The notes beneath the pieces were generated by a model. It did no database searches. It was not told where the DNA came from and saw only the letters and a program-made list of their open reading frames with translations. DNA of 64,000 bases from Pseudomonas sp. 6D_7.1_Bac1 (lineage in GTDB: Bacteria > Pseudomonadota > Gammaproteobacteria > Pseudomonadales > Pseudomonadaceae), in the NCBI RefSeq assembly GCF_025465945.1, contig NZ_JANLNW010000051.1, positions 124,001-188,000 on the forward strand, read 5' to 3'. Each line of letters opens with the position of its first letter. Position 1 is the first letter of the stretch. Below, piece by piece: positions 54,102 to 63,453 of the stretch. A program made the position numbers and the translations under genes.

Positions 54102-55403
54102 ATGCAGACTTCAACCCATCCGCCAGCGACAACCGCTCGCAGCAAGGCCAGTGCGATTTTCCGGGTGACCTCGGGCAACTTCCTGGAACAGTTCGACTTC
54201 TTCCTCTTCGGTTTCTACGCCACGTATATTGCGGCGGCGTTCTTCCCTGCCAGCAGCGAATTCGCCTCGCTGATGATGACCTTCGCGGTGTTTGGTGCAG
54301 GCTTTCTGATGCGCCCGTTGGGTGCGGTGATTCTCGGTGCATACATCGATGACGTCGGCCGTCGCAAAGGTTTGATCGTCACCCTGTCGATCATGGCCAG
54401 CGGCACGATTCTGATTGTGCTGGTGCCCGGCTACGAGACCATCGGCCTGCTTGCCCCGGCGCTGGTGTTGATCGGCCGCCTGCTTCAGGGGTTTTCCGCA
54501 GGCGCGGAACTGGGCGGCGTGTCGGTGTACCTGGCGGAAATCGCCACACCGGGCCGCAAGGGTTTCTTCACCAGTTGGCAGTCGGCCAGTCAGCAAGTGG
54601 CAATCGTCATTGCCGCCGCGCTGGGCTATGCGCTAAATCAATGGATGCCGGCGACAGTGATTGCCGACTGGGGCTGGCGCATTCCGTTTTTCGTCGGCTG
54701 CATGATCGTGCCGTTCATCTTCCTGCTGCGGCGCAATCTCGAAGAAACCGCAGAGTTCACTGCCCGTCGCCACCGTCCAAGTATGCGTCAGGTGTTCGGC
54801 ACACTGCTGCAGAACTGGCAGATTGTAATCGCCGGGATGCTGATGGTGGCGCTGACCACCACCGCGTTTTACCTGATCACCGTGTACGCACCGACCTTCG
54901 GCAAAACCGTGCTGCACCTGAGCACCGCCGATGCGTTGCTGGTGACCTTGCTGGTCGGTGTGTCGAACTTCTGCTGGCTGCCACTGGGCGGCGCACTGTC
55001 GGACCGCATCGGTCGGCGTCCGGTGTTACTGGCCATGACTCTGTTGACGTTGGCCACGGCCTACCCGGCGTTGTCGTACCTGGTCCAGGCACCCAGCTTC
55101 ATCAACATGCTGCTGGTGCTGCTGTGGCTGTCGTTCATCTACGGTATGTACAACGGCGCAATGGTCGCCGCGCTGACCGAAATCATGCCGGTGGAAGTCC
55201 GCGTGGCCGGTTTTTCCCTGGCCTACAGCCTGGCGACCGCGGTGTTCGGCGGCTTCACCCCGGCGATTTCGACCTTGTTGATTGAGTATTCCGGCGACAA
55301 GGCCGCCCCCGGTTACTGGATGAGCTTCGCCGCGCTGTGTGCGATGTGCGCAACGCTTTACCTGTACCGGCGCTCGACCGGCCGGTTGCAGGCTGCCGTG
55401 TAA
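54102..55403 (+). CDS. MFS metabolite:H+ symporter, citrate/tricarballylate type
   Basis: A 433-aa carrier with twelve predicted helices. The opening [31 protein letters not shown] is that of the metabolite-H+ symporter (MHS) subfamily. The MFS motif after helix 2 is [37 protein letters not shown] lies in helices 4-5, and the repeat motif [12 protein letters not shown] follows in the second half. The sequence is closest in memory to CitA/TcuC carriers for citrate or tricarballylate. The next gene encodes a ModA-like protein and a LysR regulator follows in the opposite sense. Confidence 0.85.
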   Translation: MQTSTHPPATTARSKASAIFRVTSGNFLEQFDFFLFGFYATYIAAAFFPASSEFASLMMTFAVFGAGFLMRPLGAVILGAYIDDVGRRKGLIVTLSIMASGTILIVLVPGYETIGLLAPALVLIGRLLQGFSAGAELGGVSVYLAEIATPGRKGFFTSWQSASQQVAIVIAAALGYALNQWMPATVIADWGWRIPFFVGCMIVPFIFLLRRNLEETAEFTARRHRPSMRQVFGTLLQNWQIVIAGMLMVALTTTAFYLITVYAPTFGKTVLHLSTADALLVTLLVGVSNFCWLPLGGALSDRIGRRPVLLAMTLLTLATAYPALSYLVQAPSFINMLLVLLWLSFIYGMYNGAMVAALTEIMPVEVRVAGFSLAYSLATAVFGGFTPAISTLLIEYSGDKAAPGYWMSFAALCAMCATLYLYRRSTGRLQAAV

Positions 55404-55431
55404 TAAGCCGTCCGTTTACTGAGATTTCTCG

Positions 55432-56208
55432 ATGAAAAAACGACTAAACCTCGTGGCGCTGACCTTGATCGGCGTCATGGCCCTGAGCGCCGTGGCACAG
55501 GCTGAAGAACTTCGGGTGATGACCTCCGGTGGTTTCACTGCGGCCTATAAAGTACTCGGCCCGAAATTTGCCGCCGCCACCGGCAACACCCTCGACACCG
55601 CGCTCGGCCCGTCGATGGGCAAGGCGCCCGAGGCGATCCCTAATCGGCTGGCCCGTGGCGAACCCGCCGATGTGGTGATCATGGTCGGCTACGCCCTGGA
55701 TGAGCTGATCAAGCAAGGCAAAGTCTTGCCCGAGTCGCGGGTTGAACTGGCCGATTCGAGGATTGGTCTGGTGGTGCGCGCGGGTGCGGCGATGCCGGAC
55801 ATCAGCTCGGTCGAGGGGCTGAAGACGACGTTGCTCAACGCCAAGTCCGTAGCCTATTCCGACAGCGCCAGCGGCGTGTACATCCAGGACCAGATGTTCA
55901 AGCGCCTGGGCATCGAGCCGCAGCTCAAAGCCAAATCGACCATGGTGCCTAAAATCCCGGTGGGCTCGGTGGTTGCCAGCGGCGACTACCAACTGGGCTT
56001 CCAGCAGGTCAGTGAGTTGCTCCCGGTGCCCGGCGTGACTTTCGTCGGCAAGATCCCGGAACCGGTGCAGTCAGTGACACGTTTCGCCGCCGGCATCCCG
56101 GTCGGCGCGCAACACCCGACGCAGGCCAAGGCACTGCTCGACTACCTCGCCTCCCCCGCGGCCCAACCGGATGTCACGGCCACCGGACTCGACTCGGTCA
56201 GCCGTTAA
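55432..56208 (+). CDS. ModA-like periplasmic substrate-binding protein
   Basis: A 258-aa exported protein: signal peptide MKKRLNLVALTLIGVMALSA cleaved after AQA, then EELRVMTSGGFTAAYKVLGPKFAAATGN, the molybdate-binding-like (type 2 PBP) fold, with NRLARGEPADVVIMVGYALDELI and SDSASGVYIQDQMFKRLGI. No ABC permease or ATPase gene is adjacent, so it may bind an organic anion rather than molybdate. In several Pseudomonas genomes such proteins sit beside MFS citrate-type carriers. It starts 28 bases after the MFS stop, suggesting one operon. Confidence 0.8.
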   Translation: MKKRLNLVALTLIGVMALSAVAQAEELRVMTSGGFTAAYKVLGPKFAAATGNTLDTALGPSMGKAPEAIPNRLARGEPADVVIMVGYALDELIKQGKVLPESRVELADSRIGLVVRAGAAMPDISSVEGLKTTLLNAKSVAYSDSASGVYIQDQMFKRLGIEPQLKAKSTMVPKIPVGSVVASGDYQLGFQQVSELLPVPGVTFVGKIPEPVQSVTRFAAGIPVGAQHPTQAKALLDYLASPAAQPDVTATGLDSVSR

Positions 56209-56231
56209 GCCTGGCGCCGGTCTCAGTCGAT

Positions 56232-57152
56232 CTACGCTGAGGCCGGTTCTGGTGGTTGGCAGACCTTCATTTCGACGATCAACCGCTCCAGCTCCAACGC
56301 AGCCGGCGTCAAGCTTCGTCCGCGGCGCTTGAGCAGGCCGACGCTGCGCATCACTTGCGGGTCGGTCAGCGGTACATGGGTCAGAATCGGGTGTTCACTG
56401 CCGGGCATCGCCATCAATGGCACGGCGGCAATGCCAAGCCCGGCTTCGACCAGGCCGATCATGGTGGTGACGTGTCGGGTTTCGCAGATGCTTTGCCGTT
56501 GCGGCACGATCCCGGCCAGCGCCTGATCCAGCAAAAAACGATTGCCCGAGGTTTTGTCAAGGGAGATGTAATCCTGCTGGTACAGCTCGTTCCAGCTCAC
56601 ACTTGCGCGACCGGCCAAGGGATGATCGCGCCGGCAAGCAACCACATAACGCTCCTGCACCAGCGCTTCGAACTCGACCTCGGCCTCCAGCGTGCCCATG
56701 AAACTCAAGCCGAAATCGGCCTCGCCATTGACCACCGCGCTCAGCACGTCGTGTGCGCTGGAGTCGAGAACCTTGACCTTGATTCGTGGAAAGCGCTGAT
56801 GGTATTGGGCGACCACTCGCGGCATGAAGTAGTAGGCCGCCGAAGGCACGCAAGCCACGGTGACGTAACCCAAACGGGTCGACGCCACGTCGCTGATCCC
56901 CAGTAGCGCCACATCCAGGTCGTCCAGCAAACGATCGACACTGGGCGCAAACGCGCGCCCTGACTGGGTCAGGCTAACGCGGCGAGTCGTGCGTTCGAAC
57001 AGTTTGACGCCCAAGGCGTCTTCGAGCTTTTCAATCCGTCGGCTCAGCGCCGGCTGTGAGATGCGCACCGTGTCGGCGGCCTTGCGAAAGCTGCCCTGCT
57101 CGACCACGGCGCGAAAAGCCTGCAAATCATTCAGGTCGAAATTGATGGCCAT
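56232..57152 (-). CDS. LysR family regulator
   Basis: A 306-aa LysR protein. The HTH is FDLNDLQAFRAVVEQGSFRKAADTVRISQPALSRRIEKLEDALGVKLFERT, followed by RRVSLTQSGRAFAP. The effector domain includes GYVTVACVPSAAYYFMPRVV and HPLAGRASVSW. ATG 57152 (MAINFDLNDLQAF) is taken as start. It converges on the MFS/ModA-like pair and may regulate it, as TcuR does for tricarballylate genes, but its position gives no direct proof. It is divergent from the antiporter gene. Confidence 0.87.
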   Translation of the reverse strand: MAINFDLNDLQAFRAVVEQGSFRKAADTVRISQPALSRRIEKLEDALGVKLFERTTRRVSLTQSGRAFAPSVDRLLDDLDVALLGISDVASTRLGYVTVACVPSAAYYFMPRVVAQYHQRFPRIKVKVLDSSAHDVLSAVVNGEADFGLSFMGTLEAEVEFEALVQERYVVACRRDHPLAGRASVSWNELYQQDYISLDKTSGNRFLLDQALAGIVPQRQSICETRHVTTMIGLVEAGLGIAAVPLMAMPGSEHPILTHVPLTDPQVMRSVGLLKRRGRSLTPAALELERLIVEMKVCQPPEPASA

Positions 57153-57330
57153 GACGCCCACTCACCGGCAAACGAATTGATCAGCTTATCCTATGAATGT
57201 AACAAATTGATGCAAATTGTAACGCGTTAATCCGCGATAGCCGGTATTCATGACTGACTGATGCCGGTCCAGCCTTTATCCTTGACGCCTTTCTGATGTG
57301 TGTCGTTCTACGTATTTCCAGGAGTAAGCC

Positions 57331-59139
57331 ATGCCCCATGAAGGCAACCTGTTGCAAGCCGCTGTGGTCTTTCTGTTCGCGGCGGTGCTCACCGTGCCTT
57401 TGGCCAAACGCCTGCAACTGGGCGCGGTATTGGGCTATCTGCTGGCCGGGGTCATCATCGGGCCCTCGGTGCTGGCGCTGATCGGCAACCCGCAAAGTGT
57501 CAGCCATATTTCCGAACTCGGCGTGGTCCTGTTGCTCTTCATTATCGGCCTTGAGCTGTCGCCACGACGGCTGTGGGTGATGCGCAAAGCGGTGTTCGGC
57601 GTCGGTCTGGCACAAGTGCTACTGACCGGTTCGGTGATCGGCGTGCTGGCGTTCTACGTGTTTGGCCAAGCACTCAACAGCGCGATCGTGCTCGGTCTGG
57701 GGCTGGCGTTGTCATCGACCGCGTTCGGTTTGCAAAGCCTGGCTGAACGCAAGGAGCTGACCAGCCCCCACGGTCGGTTGGCATTTGCCATTCTGCTGTT
57801 TCAGGACATCGCGGCGATCCCTCTGATCGCCATGGTGCCGCTGCTCGCCGGCAGTGATCACACCACCACGGCGGCCGAGAACTTGAACCATGTCCTGCGA
57901 GTGCTGGGTAGCATCGCGGTGGTGGTGATCGGTGGGCGTTACCTGTTGCGACCGGTGTTTCGTGTCGTTGCCAAAACCGGTCTGCCGGAAGTCTCGACCG
58001 CCACGGCGCTGCTGGTGGTGATCGGCACCGCGTGGCTGATGGACCTGGTCGGCGTGTCAATGGCGCTTGGCGCGTTCCTCGCCGGTTTGCTGCTGGCGGA
58101 CTCGGAATACCGCCATGAACTGGAAGCACAGATCGAACCGTTCAAGGGCCTGCTGCTGGGGCTGTTTTTCATCAGCGTCGGCATGGGCGCCAACATCAGC
58201 CTGCTGTTCAGCGCCCCGGCGACCGTGCTGGGCCTGACCCTGCTGCTGATCATGCTCAAGCTGCCCCTGCTGTTTGTCGTCGGTCGGCTGGCCGGAGGCT
58301 TGAATCGCCTGAGTGCGCTGCGCTTGGGCATCGTGCTGGCGGCGGGCGGTGAGTTCGCGTTCGTGGTGTTCAAGATCGGCCGCGATCAGGGCCTGTTCGA
58401 ACCACGCCTGTACGACCTTCAGGTGCTGACCATCACCCTGTCCATGGCCGTGACACCGCTGTTGCTGCTGATGTGCGGCCGACTGGTGAAGTCGAAAATC
58501 CAACCCGTCGCCGTGCCGCCGCACATGCGTGAAATCGACACCGACGCACCCCGCGTGGTGATCGCTGGCCTGGGCCGCATGGGACAGATCGTGGCGCGGA
58601 TTCTGCGGGCGCAGAAAATCAAATTCGTCGCCCTCGACACCTCGGTGGAAACCATTGAGCTGACCCGCAGTTTTGGTGGCGTACCGGTGTTCTACGGCGA
58701 CCCGATGCGCCCGGAAATTCTCAGCGCGGCCAAGGTCGGGCAGGCGGAGTTCTTTGTCATTGCCACCGATGACCCGGACACCAACATCAAGACCGCCGAG
58801 CTGGTGCGCAAGCTCTACCCGCACCTGAAAATCATCGCCCGTGCCCGTAACCGTCAGCATGTGCACCGTCTGGTCGACCTCGGTGCCGAAGCAATCCGGG
58901 AAACCTATTATTCAAGCCTGGAAATGAGTCGCCAGACCCTGCTCGGTCTGGGCCTGAGCCAGACCCAAGCCGATGCCCGCATCGAAACGTTCAAGCATCA
59001 CGACGAACAAGTGCTCGAAGCCCAGCACGCGATCTACGACGATGCCGAAAAAGTCTTGCAGAGCGCCCAGGAAGCCCGGACCGAACTGGCGCGGCTGTTC
59101 GAGGCGGATCAGCTTGAGGAAGAGACTGTCAAACCTTGA
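57331..59139 (+). CDS. CPA2-family monovalent cation:proton antiporter (KefB/KefC-like)
   Basis: A 602-aa protein. The membrane part (about 1-385) has twelve or so helices starting LLQAAVVFLFAAVLTVPLAKRLQLGAVLGYLLAGVIIGP. It contains LGLALSSTAFGLQSLAERKELTSPHGRLAFAILLFQDIAAIPLIA, the exchange-site region with Gln-Asp. A cytosolic RCK/TrkA-N domain follows (RVVIAGLGRMGQIVARILRAQ, near 408-428; FYGDPMRPEILSAAKVGQAEFFVIATDD), as in the glutathione-gated Kef systems. A charged coiled coil ends the protein. No KefF/KefG ancillary gene is adjacent. Confidence 0.9.
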   Translation: MPHEGNLLQAAVVFLFAAVLTVPLAKRLQLGAVLGYLLAGVIIGPSVLALIGNPQSVSHISELGVVLLLFIIGLELSPRRLWVMRKAVFGVGLAQVLLTGSVIGVLAFYVFGQALNSAIVLGLGLALSSTAFGLQSLAERKELTSPHGRLAFAILLFQDIAAIPLIAMVPLLAGSDHTTTAAENLNHVLRVLGSIAVVVIGGRYLLRPVFRVVAKTGLPEVSTATALLVVIGTAWLMDLVGVSMALGAFLAGLLLADSEYRHELEAQIEPFKGLLLGLFFISVGMGANISLLFSAPATVLGLTLLLIMLKLPLLFVVGRLAGGLNRLSALRLGIVLAAGGEFAFVVFKIGRDQGLFEPRLYDLQVLTITLSMAVTPLLLLMCGRLVKSKIQPVAVPPHMREIDTDAPRVVIAGLGRMGQIVARILRAQKIKFVALDTSVETIELTRSFGGVPVFYGDPMRPEILSAAKVGQAEFFVIATDDPDTNIKTAELVRKLYPHLKIIARARNRQHVHRLVDLGAEAIRETYYSSLEMSRQTLLGLGLSQTQADARIETFKHHDEQVLEAQHAIYDDAEKVLQSAQEARTELARLFEADQLEEETVKP

Positions 59140-59158
59140 AGCCCTCATCGTCGCATAG

Positions 59159-59373
59159 GTATCTACGCAACGTCGAAGTACGGTGAAGGACTATGTCCGT
59201 AGCAGCTGCCAAGCCTGCGAGGCTGCGTTCGAGGACGCAGTCCTCGCAAATCCTGCATATGTGGTTTGCCTGGAAGAGCGCGCTGTCTGATTTGACGACC
59301 GCTCCACGGCCGAACGCAGCCTCGCAGGCTCGGCAGCTGCTACGGGAGTTGGATCGCAAAGATGTATAGATAC
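59159..59373. repeat. ~215-bp element with terminal GTATCTAcgC / GtaTAGATAC repeats
   Basis: The CAGCTGC-family palindrome core lies at about 59199-59342. Outside it are further matched sequences ending in inverted GTATCTA (59159) and TAGATAC (59373). The unit has the same ends and nearly the same length as that at 63161-63374. It sits between the antiporter and alkC. Confidence 0.8.
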
Positions 59374-59423
59374 TTATGCTCATCGCGGTTTATCCGGTAA
59401 CCGATTTTCGAAAGGAATCCTTG

Positions 59424-60527
59424 ATGACCACCGCCGACCAAGCCTCCCCCGCTCTGAAAGAAATCTTCAACGCCGAGCGCTTGCAACACATCGCCACTGA
59501 ACTGCGCGCGGTTTACCCGGCGTTCAACGCCAAGGCCTTCCTGAAACTGGCCAATGAAGGCCTGGCCGAGCTGTCGGTGATGCAGCGCATGGCGCGGGTT
59601 GGAGAATGCCTGCACGCGGTGTTGCCGCTGAACTATGAGCAGACACTGGAGGTGTTGCGCCCGCTCGCTCCGCGCCTGAACAGCAGTTTCGTCAGCATGT
59701 TCCTGCCCCAGTACGTCGCCACCTACGGTGCCCACGCGTTCGAATTGTCGATGGACGCACTCAAGTACTTCACCACGTTCGGTTCATCGGAATTCGCCAT
59801 TCGGCATTTCCTGCGCAGCGACTTCGAGCGCTCGCTGGCGCTGATGTGCGACTGGTCGCGGGATGACAACGAACACGTCCGCCGCCTGGCCAGCGAAGGC
59901 AGTCGCCCGCGCCTGCCGTGGTCGTTTCGCCTGGAACCCTTACAAGCCGACCCGACGCTCGCCGCGCCGATCCTCGACAACCTCAAGGCCGACAGCAGCC
60001 TGTACGTGCGCAAGTCGGTGGCCAATCACCTCAACGACATCACCAAGGACCACCCCGAGTGGGCGCTGAGCCTGATCGAAGGCTGGTCGCTGGAGGACCC
60101 GCGCACTGCGTGGATCGCCAAGCACGCCCTGCGCAGCCTGATCAAACAGGGCAACCAACGAGCGCTGGCGATCATCGGCGCTGGCGGTAGACCCGAGGTC
60201 CAGATCCACAACCTCAAGGTTGAACCGGCAGTCATCTCGCTGGGCGAAACCATCACCCTGTCGTTCGACCTGCAATCGAGCACCCGTGACAGCCAGCGAC
60301 TAGTGGTCGACTATGCCATCGACTACGTCAAAGCCTCGGGCGCTACCTCGACGAAAGTCTTCAAACTCAAAGGCCTCACCCTACCCGCCCACGCCCGCCA
60401 AACCCTCAGCCGCACCCAGCAGATCCGCGAACTGACCACCCGTAAACACTATGCGGGCACGCATGCGGTGCACATCATGATCAATGGCGAGCGACTGGGA
60501 AGCACCGCGTTCGACATCACCCCGTAG
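59424..60527 (+). CDS. alkC: 3-methylcytosine/3-methyladenine DNA glycosylase AlkC
   Basis: A 367-aa repair enzyme that removes N3-methylated bases without base flipping, as shown for the P. fluorescens protein. Helical HEAT-like repeats span about 1-255: AKAFLKLANEGLAELSVMQRMARVGECL, YVATYGAHAFELSMDALKYFTTFGSSEFAIRHFLRSDFERSLALMCDWSRDDNEHVRRLASEGSRPRLPW, SLYVRKSVANHLNDITKDHPEW. The C-terminal Ig-like domain (about 260-367, EVQIHNLKVEPAVISLGETITLSFDLQS) is a feature of the AlkC-beta group. ATG 59424 (MTTADQASP) is used; 59376 lies partly outside homology. It overlaps the convergent LysR gene by 11 bases. Confidence 0.9.
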   Translation: MTTADQASPALKEIFNAERLQHIATELRAVYPAFNAKAFLKLANEGLAELSVMQRMARVGECLHAVLPLNYEQTLEVLRPLAPRLNSSFVSMFLPQYVATYGAHAFELSMDALKYFTTFGSSEFAIRHFLRSDFERSLALMCDWSRDDNEHVRRLASEGSRPRLPWSFRLEPLQADPTLAAPILDNLKADSSLYVRKSVANHLNDITKDHPEWALSLIEGWSLEDPRTAWIAKHALRSLIKQGNQRALAIIGAGGRPEVQIHNLKVEPAVISLGETITLSFDLQSSTRDSQRLVVDYAIDYVKASGATSTKVFKLKGLTLPAHARQTLSRTQQIRELTTRKHYAGTHAVHIMINGERLGSTAFDITP

Positions 60528-61416
60528 GATTCGTCCCGAGCAGCAGCGCCTGCTCGCGATCACACAACCCCACCACGTAATCCCACAGCACTCGCAGCCG
60601 CACTGACTTGTGCAATTCGCGGCGGGTGCTGATCCAGTAGCTGCGCTGGATGCTTTCGGCCGGTAGCAGCGGTACCAGTTCCGGGTCGCCGCTGGCCATG
60701 TAACACGGCAGCACGGCGATCCCCAAGCCTGAACGCGCCGCCTGTTGCTGGGCAATGACGCTGGTGCTGTGAAACACCACGTGAGGGCTGCGGCAGAAGC
60801 TGTTGAGGAACATCAACTCCTGACTGAACAACAGATCGTCGACGTAACCGATCCAGGCATGCCGCACCAGGTCTTCGCGGCTGCGCAAGGGTGGCGAGCG
60901 GTCGAGGTAGGCCTGAGTGGCGTAGAGCGCCAGGCGGTAATCGGTGAGTTTGCGAGTGACCAGCATGTCGGCGGCCGGGCGTTCCAGGTGAATGCTGATC
61001 TCGGCTTCGCGGTTGAGGATGCTGACAAAACGCGGTACCGCCACCAGCTCCACTTCCAGCCCCGGATAGCGATCAAACAAGCCCTGCATGCGACTGGCGA
61101 GGAACATGATGCCCAAGCCTTCGGTCACACCGACGCGGATCTTGCCCAGCGGCGCGCTGGACTGGGTGATTTCTTCCTGAGCCAGCAAGGCAACGTTTTC
61201 CATGGCCTCGGCGTGTTTGAGCAATGCTTCGCCGGCCGGGGTCAGTTCGTAGCCCTGGGCTTGCTGGACAAACAGTGCGGTGCCGAGACTCTTTTCGATC
61301 GCCTCGATGTGCCGTGCCACCGTGGCATGAGTGGTTTTCAAGCGCCGGGCGGCAGTCAACAAGCGACCGCTGCGTTGCAATTCGAGAAAGAACCGCAGGT
61401 CATTCCAGTCGAACAT
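60517..61416 (-). CDS. LysR family regulator, divergent from GMC oxidoreductase
   Basis: A 299-aa LysR protein. The HTH is FDWNDLRFFLELQRSGRLLTAARRLKTTHATVARHIEAIEKSLGTALFVQQ, followed by GYELTPAGEALL. The effector domain begins GKIRVGVTEGLGIMFLA. ATG 61416 has AAGGAAGG three bases upstream. Its wording resembles regulators that control an adjacent oxidoreductase gene, and the divergent GMC gene starts 134 bp away, so it is the likely target. Confidence 0.88.
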   Translation of the reverse strand: MFDWNDLRFFLELQRSGRLLTAARRLKTTHATVARHIEAIEKSLGTALFVQQAQGYELTPAGEALLKHAEAMENVALLAQEEITQSSAPLGKIRVGVTEGLGIMFLASRMQGLFDRYPGLEVELVAVPRFVSILNREAEISIHLERPAADMLVTRKLTDYRLALYATQAYLDRSPPLRSREDLVRHAWIGYVDDLLFSQELMFLNSFCRSPHVVFHSTSVIAQQQAARSGLGIAVLPCYMASGDPELVPLLPAESIQRSYWISTRRELHKSVRLRVLWDYVVGLCDREQALLLGTNPTG

Positions 61417-61550
61417 CAGCCTTCCTTGAATGCTTGAATGAACTTTGCTGTTTAAAAACGCACAGCAGCTGAGCAAAAACTAACATTCTTTTGCCGAAAA
61501 CTAACAACTAGGATGGATCCCAATAAGAACAACACGCTGCGAGGTCATGG

Positions 61551-63203
61551 ATGCAACCTGCCGTTGATGCATACGATTACATCGTGGTCGGCGCCGGGCC
61601 GGCCGGTTGCCTGCTGGCCAATCGACTCTCCGCCAACCCGCAACACCGGGTGCTGCTGCTCGAAGCCGGCGGGCGCGATAACTACCCATGGATTCACATC
61701 CCGGTCGGTTACCTGTTCTGCATCGGCAACCCGCGCACCGACTGGTGCTTCAAGACCCAAGCGCAAACCGGCCTGCAAGGCCGCAGCCTGAGCTACCCGC
61801 GCGGCAAGGTGCTGGGCGGTAGCTCTTCGATCAACGGCATGATCTACATGCGCGGCCAGGCCGGCGACTACGACCGCTGGGCTGCCGAGGGCAACCCCGG
61901 CTGGAGCTGGAACGACGTACTGCCGCTGTTCAAACAGAGCGAAAACCATTTTGCCGGCGACTCGGCGTTTCACGGCGCTGCCGGGGAATGGCGCGTCGAA
62001 CGTCAGCGCCTGTCGTGGCCTATTCTTGACGCCTTCCGCAGCGCTGCCGAACAAACCGGCATCGCCAGCATCGATGACTTCAACCAGGGCGACAACGAAG
62101 GTTGCGGCTACTTCCAGGTCAACCAGAAGGCCGGCGTACGCTGGAACGCCGCCAAGGCCTTTCTCAAACCGATTCGCCATCGACCGAACCTCACGGTGCT
62201 GACCGACGTTGAAGTCGACCGCGTGCTGCTGGAAAACGGCCGGGCATCGGTAATCAGTGCTCGCTGGAAAGGTCAGACCAGGACCTTTCGCGCACAACGG
62301 GAAATTATCCTCAGCGCTGGCTCCGTCGGCTCGCCGAGTATCCTGCAGCGCTCCGGAATCGGCCCCGGCAGCCTGCTCAAACGCCTGGGGATCGGCGTTG
62401 TCCACGAACTCAATGGGGTCGGCGGCAACCTGCAGGATCACTTGCAGTTGCGGTTGATCTATAAGCTTGAAAACGCCCGGACCCTGAACCAGATCGCGGG
62501 CAGCCTGTGGGGCAAGATGGGCATGGGCCTGCGTTATTTGTACGACCGCAGCGGCCCGTTATCAATGGCGCCGAGTCAGCTCGGCGCGTTCGCCCGCTCC
62601 GGGCCGGAACAGACCTCAGCCAACCTCGAATACCACGTCCAGCCGCTGTCGCTCGAACGCTTCGGCGAACCTCTGCATGCGTTCCCGGCATTCACCGCGT
62701 CGGTGTGCGACCTGCGCCCGCAAAGCCGTGGCCGGGTGGAAATTGGTTCGGCCGACCCGCAGCAGGCGCCGCTGATTCAGCCCAATTACCTGAGCCATCC
62801 CGAGGACCTGCGCGTGGCCGCCGATGCCATTCGCCTGACCCGACGTATCGTTGCCGCGCCGGCCTTGCAACCGTTCAAACCGGTCGAATACCTGCCGGGC
62901 GATGCCTTGCAAAGCGAAGAACAACTGCACGAAGCCGCCGCGCGCATCGGCACGACGATCTTCCATCCCGTGGGCACCTGCCGCATGGGCAACGACGCAG
63001 ACGCGGTGGTCGACGCCCAGTTGCGGGTCCACGGCATTCCCGGCCTGCGCGTTGCCGATGCGTCGATCATGCCGCACATCACCTCGGGCAATACCTGCTC
63101 GCCTACACTGATGATTGCCGAGAAAGCGGCGCAGCTGATTCTCGCCGCATCGACCCTCAGGTATCTGCACAACGTTGAAATAGGTGAACAACTATGTCCG
63201 TAG
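61551..63203 (+). CDS. GMC family FAD oxidoreductase (choline dehydrogenase-like)
   Basis: A 550-aa flavoenzyme oxidising an alcohol. Motifs are the FAD fold DYIVVGAGPAGCLLANRLS, the PROSITE-type GMC segment YPRGKVLGGSSSINGMIYMRGQ (about 82-103), GSVGSPSILQRSGIGP (about 259-274), and C-terminal TIFHPVGTCRMGNDADAVVD with the catalytic His, plus PHITSGNTCSPTLMIAEKAA. GAGG lies 6 bases before the ATG. The last ~16 residues (TLRYLHNVEIGEQLCP) are encoded by a dispersed repeat, which also supplies the stop. The substrate is unknown. Confidence 0.9.
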   Translation: MQPAVDAYDYIVVGAGPAGCLLANRLSANPQHRVLLLEAGGRDNYPWIHIPVGYLFCIGNPRTDWCFKTQAQTGLQGRSLSYPRGKVLGGSSSINGMIYMRGQAGDYDRWAAEGNPGWSWNDVLPLFKQSENHFAGDSAFHGAAGEWRVERQRLSWPILDAFRSAAEQTGIASIDDFNQGDNEGCGYFQVNQKAGVRWNAAKAFLKPIRHRPNLTVLTDVEVDRVLLENGRASVISARWKGQTRTFRAQREIILSAGSVGSPSILQRSGIGPGSLLKRLGIGVVHELNGVGGNLQDHLQLRLIYKLENARTLNQIAGSLWGKMGMGLRYLYDRSGPLSMAPSQLGAFARSGPEQTSANLEYHVQPLSLERFGEPLHAFPAFTASVCDLRPQSRGRVEIGSADPQQAPLIQPNYLSHPEDLRVAADAIRLTRRIVAAPALQPFKPVEYLPGDALQSEEQLHEAAARIGTTIFHPVGTCRMGNDADAVVDAQLRVHGIPGLRVADASIMPHITSGNTCSPTLMIAEKAAQLILAASTLRYLHNVEIGEQLCP

Positions 63204-63374
63204 CAGCTGCCGAGCCCGCGAGGCTGCGTTCGAGGACGAAGTCCTCGCAAATCCTGAGCCCACGATTTGCCAGGAAGAGTGCGTTACCTGACTCGACGAC
63301 GGCTTCGCCGCCGAACGCAGCCTCGCGGGCTCGGCAGCTGCTACGGGGGGTGGGACAGAAAGATGTGTAGATGC
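63161..63374. repeat. ~214-bp element, twin of 59159-59373
   Basis: Ends GTATCTGCAC and GTGTAGATGC are inverted with one mismatch; the core is the GTAGCAGCTGCC...CAGCTGCTAC palindrome (63197-63343). The left 43 bases lie inside the GMC oxidoreductase reading frame. Confidence 0.8.
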
Positions 63375-63453
63375 AATGGAATAGCAGCGCCAGCCCACAA
63401 GGCCGGCGCTGACAGTGGAACAACAATAAGTAAACACTGTGAGGGATACCGAC

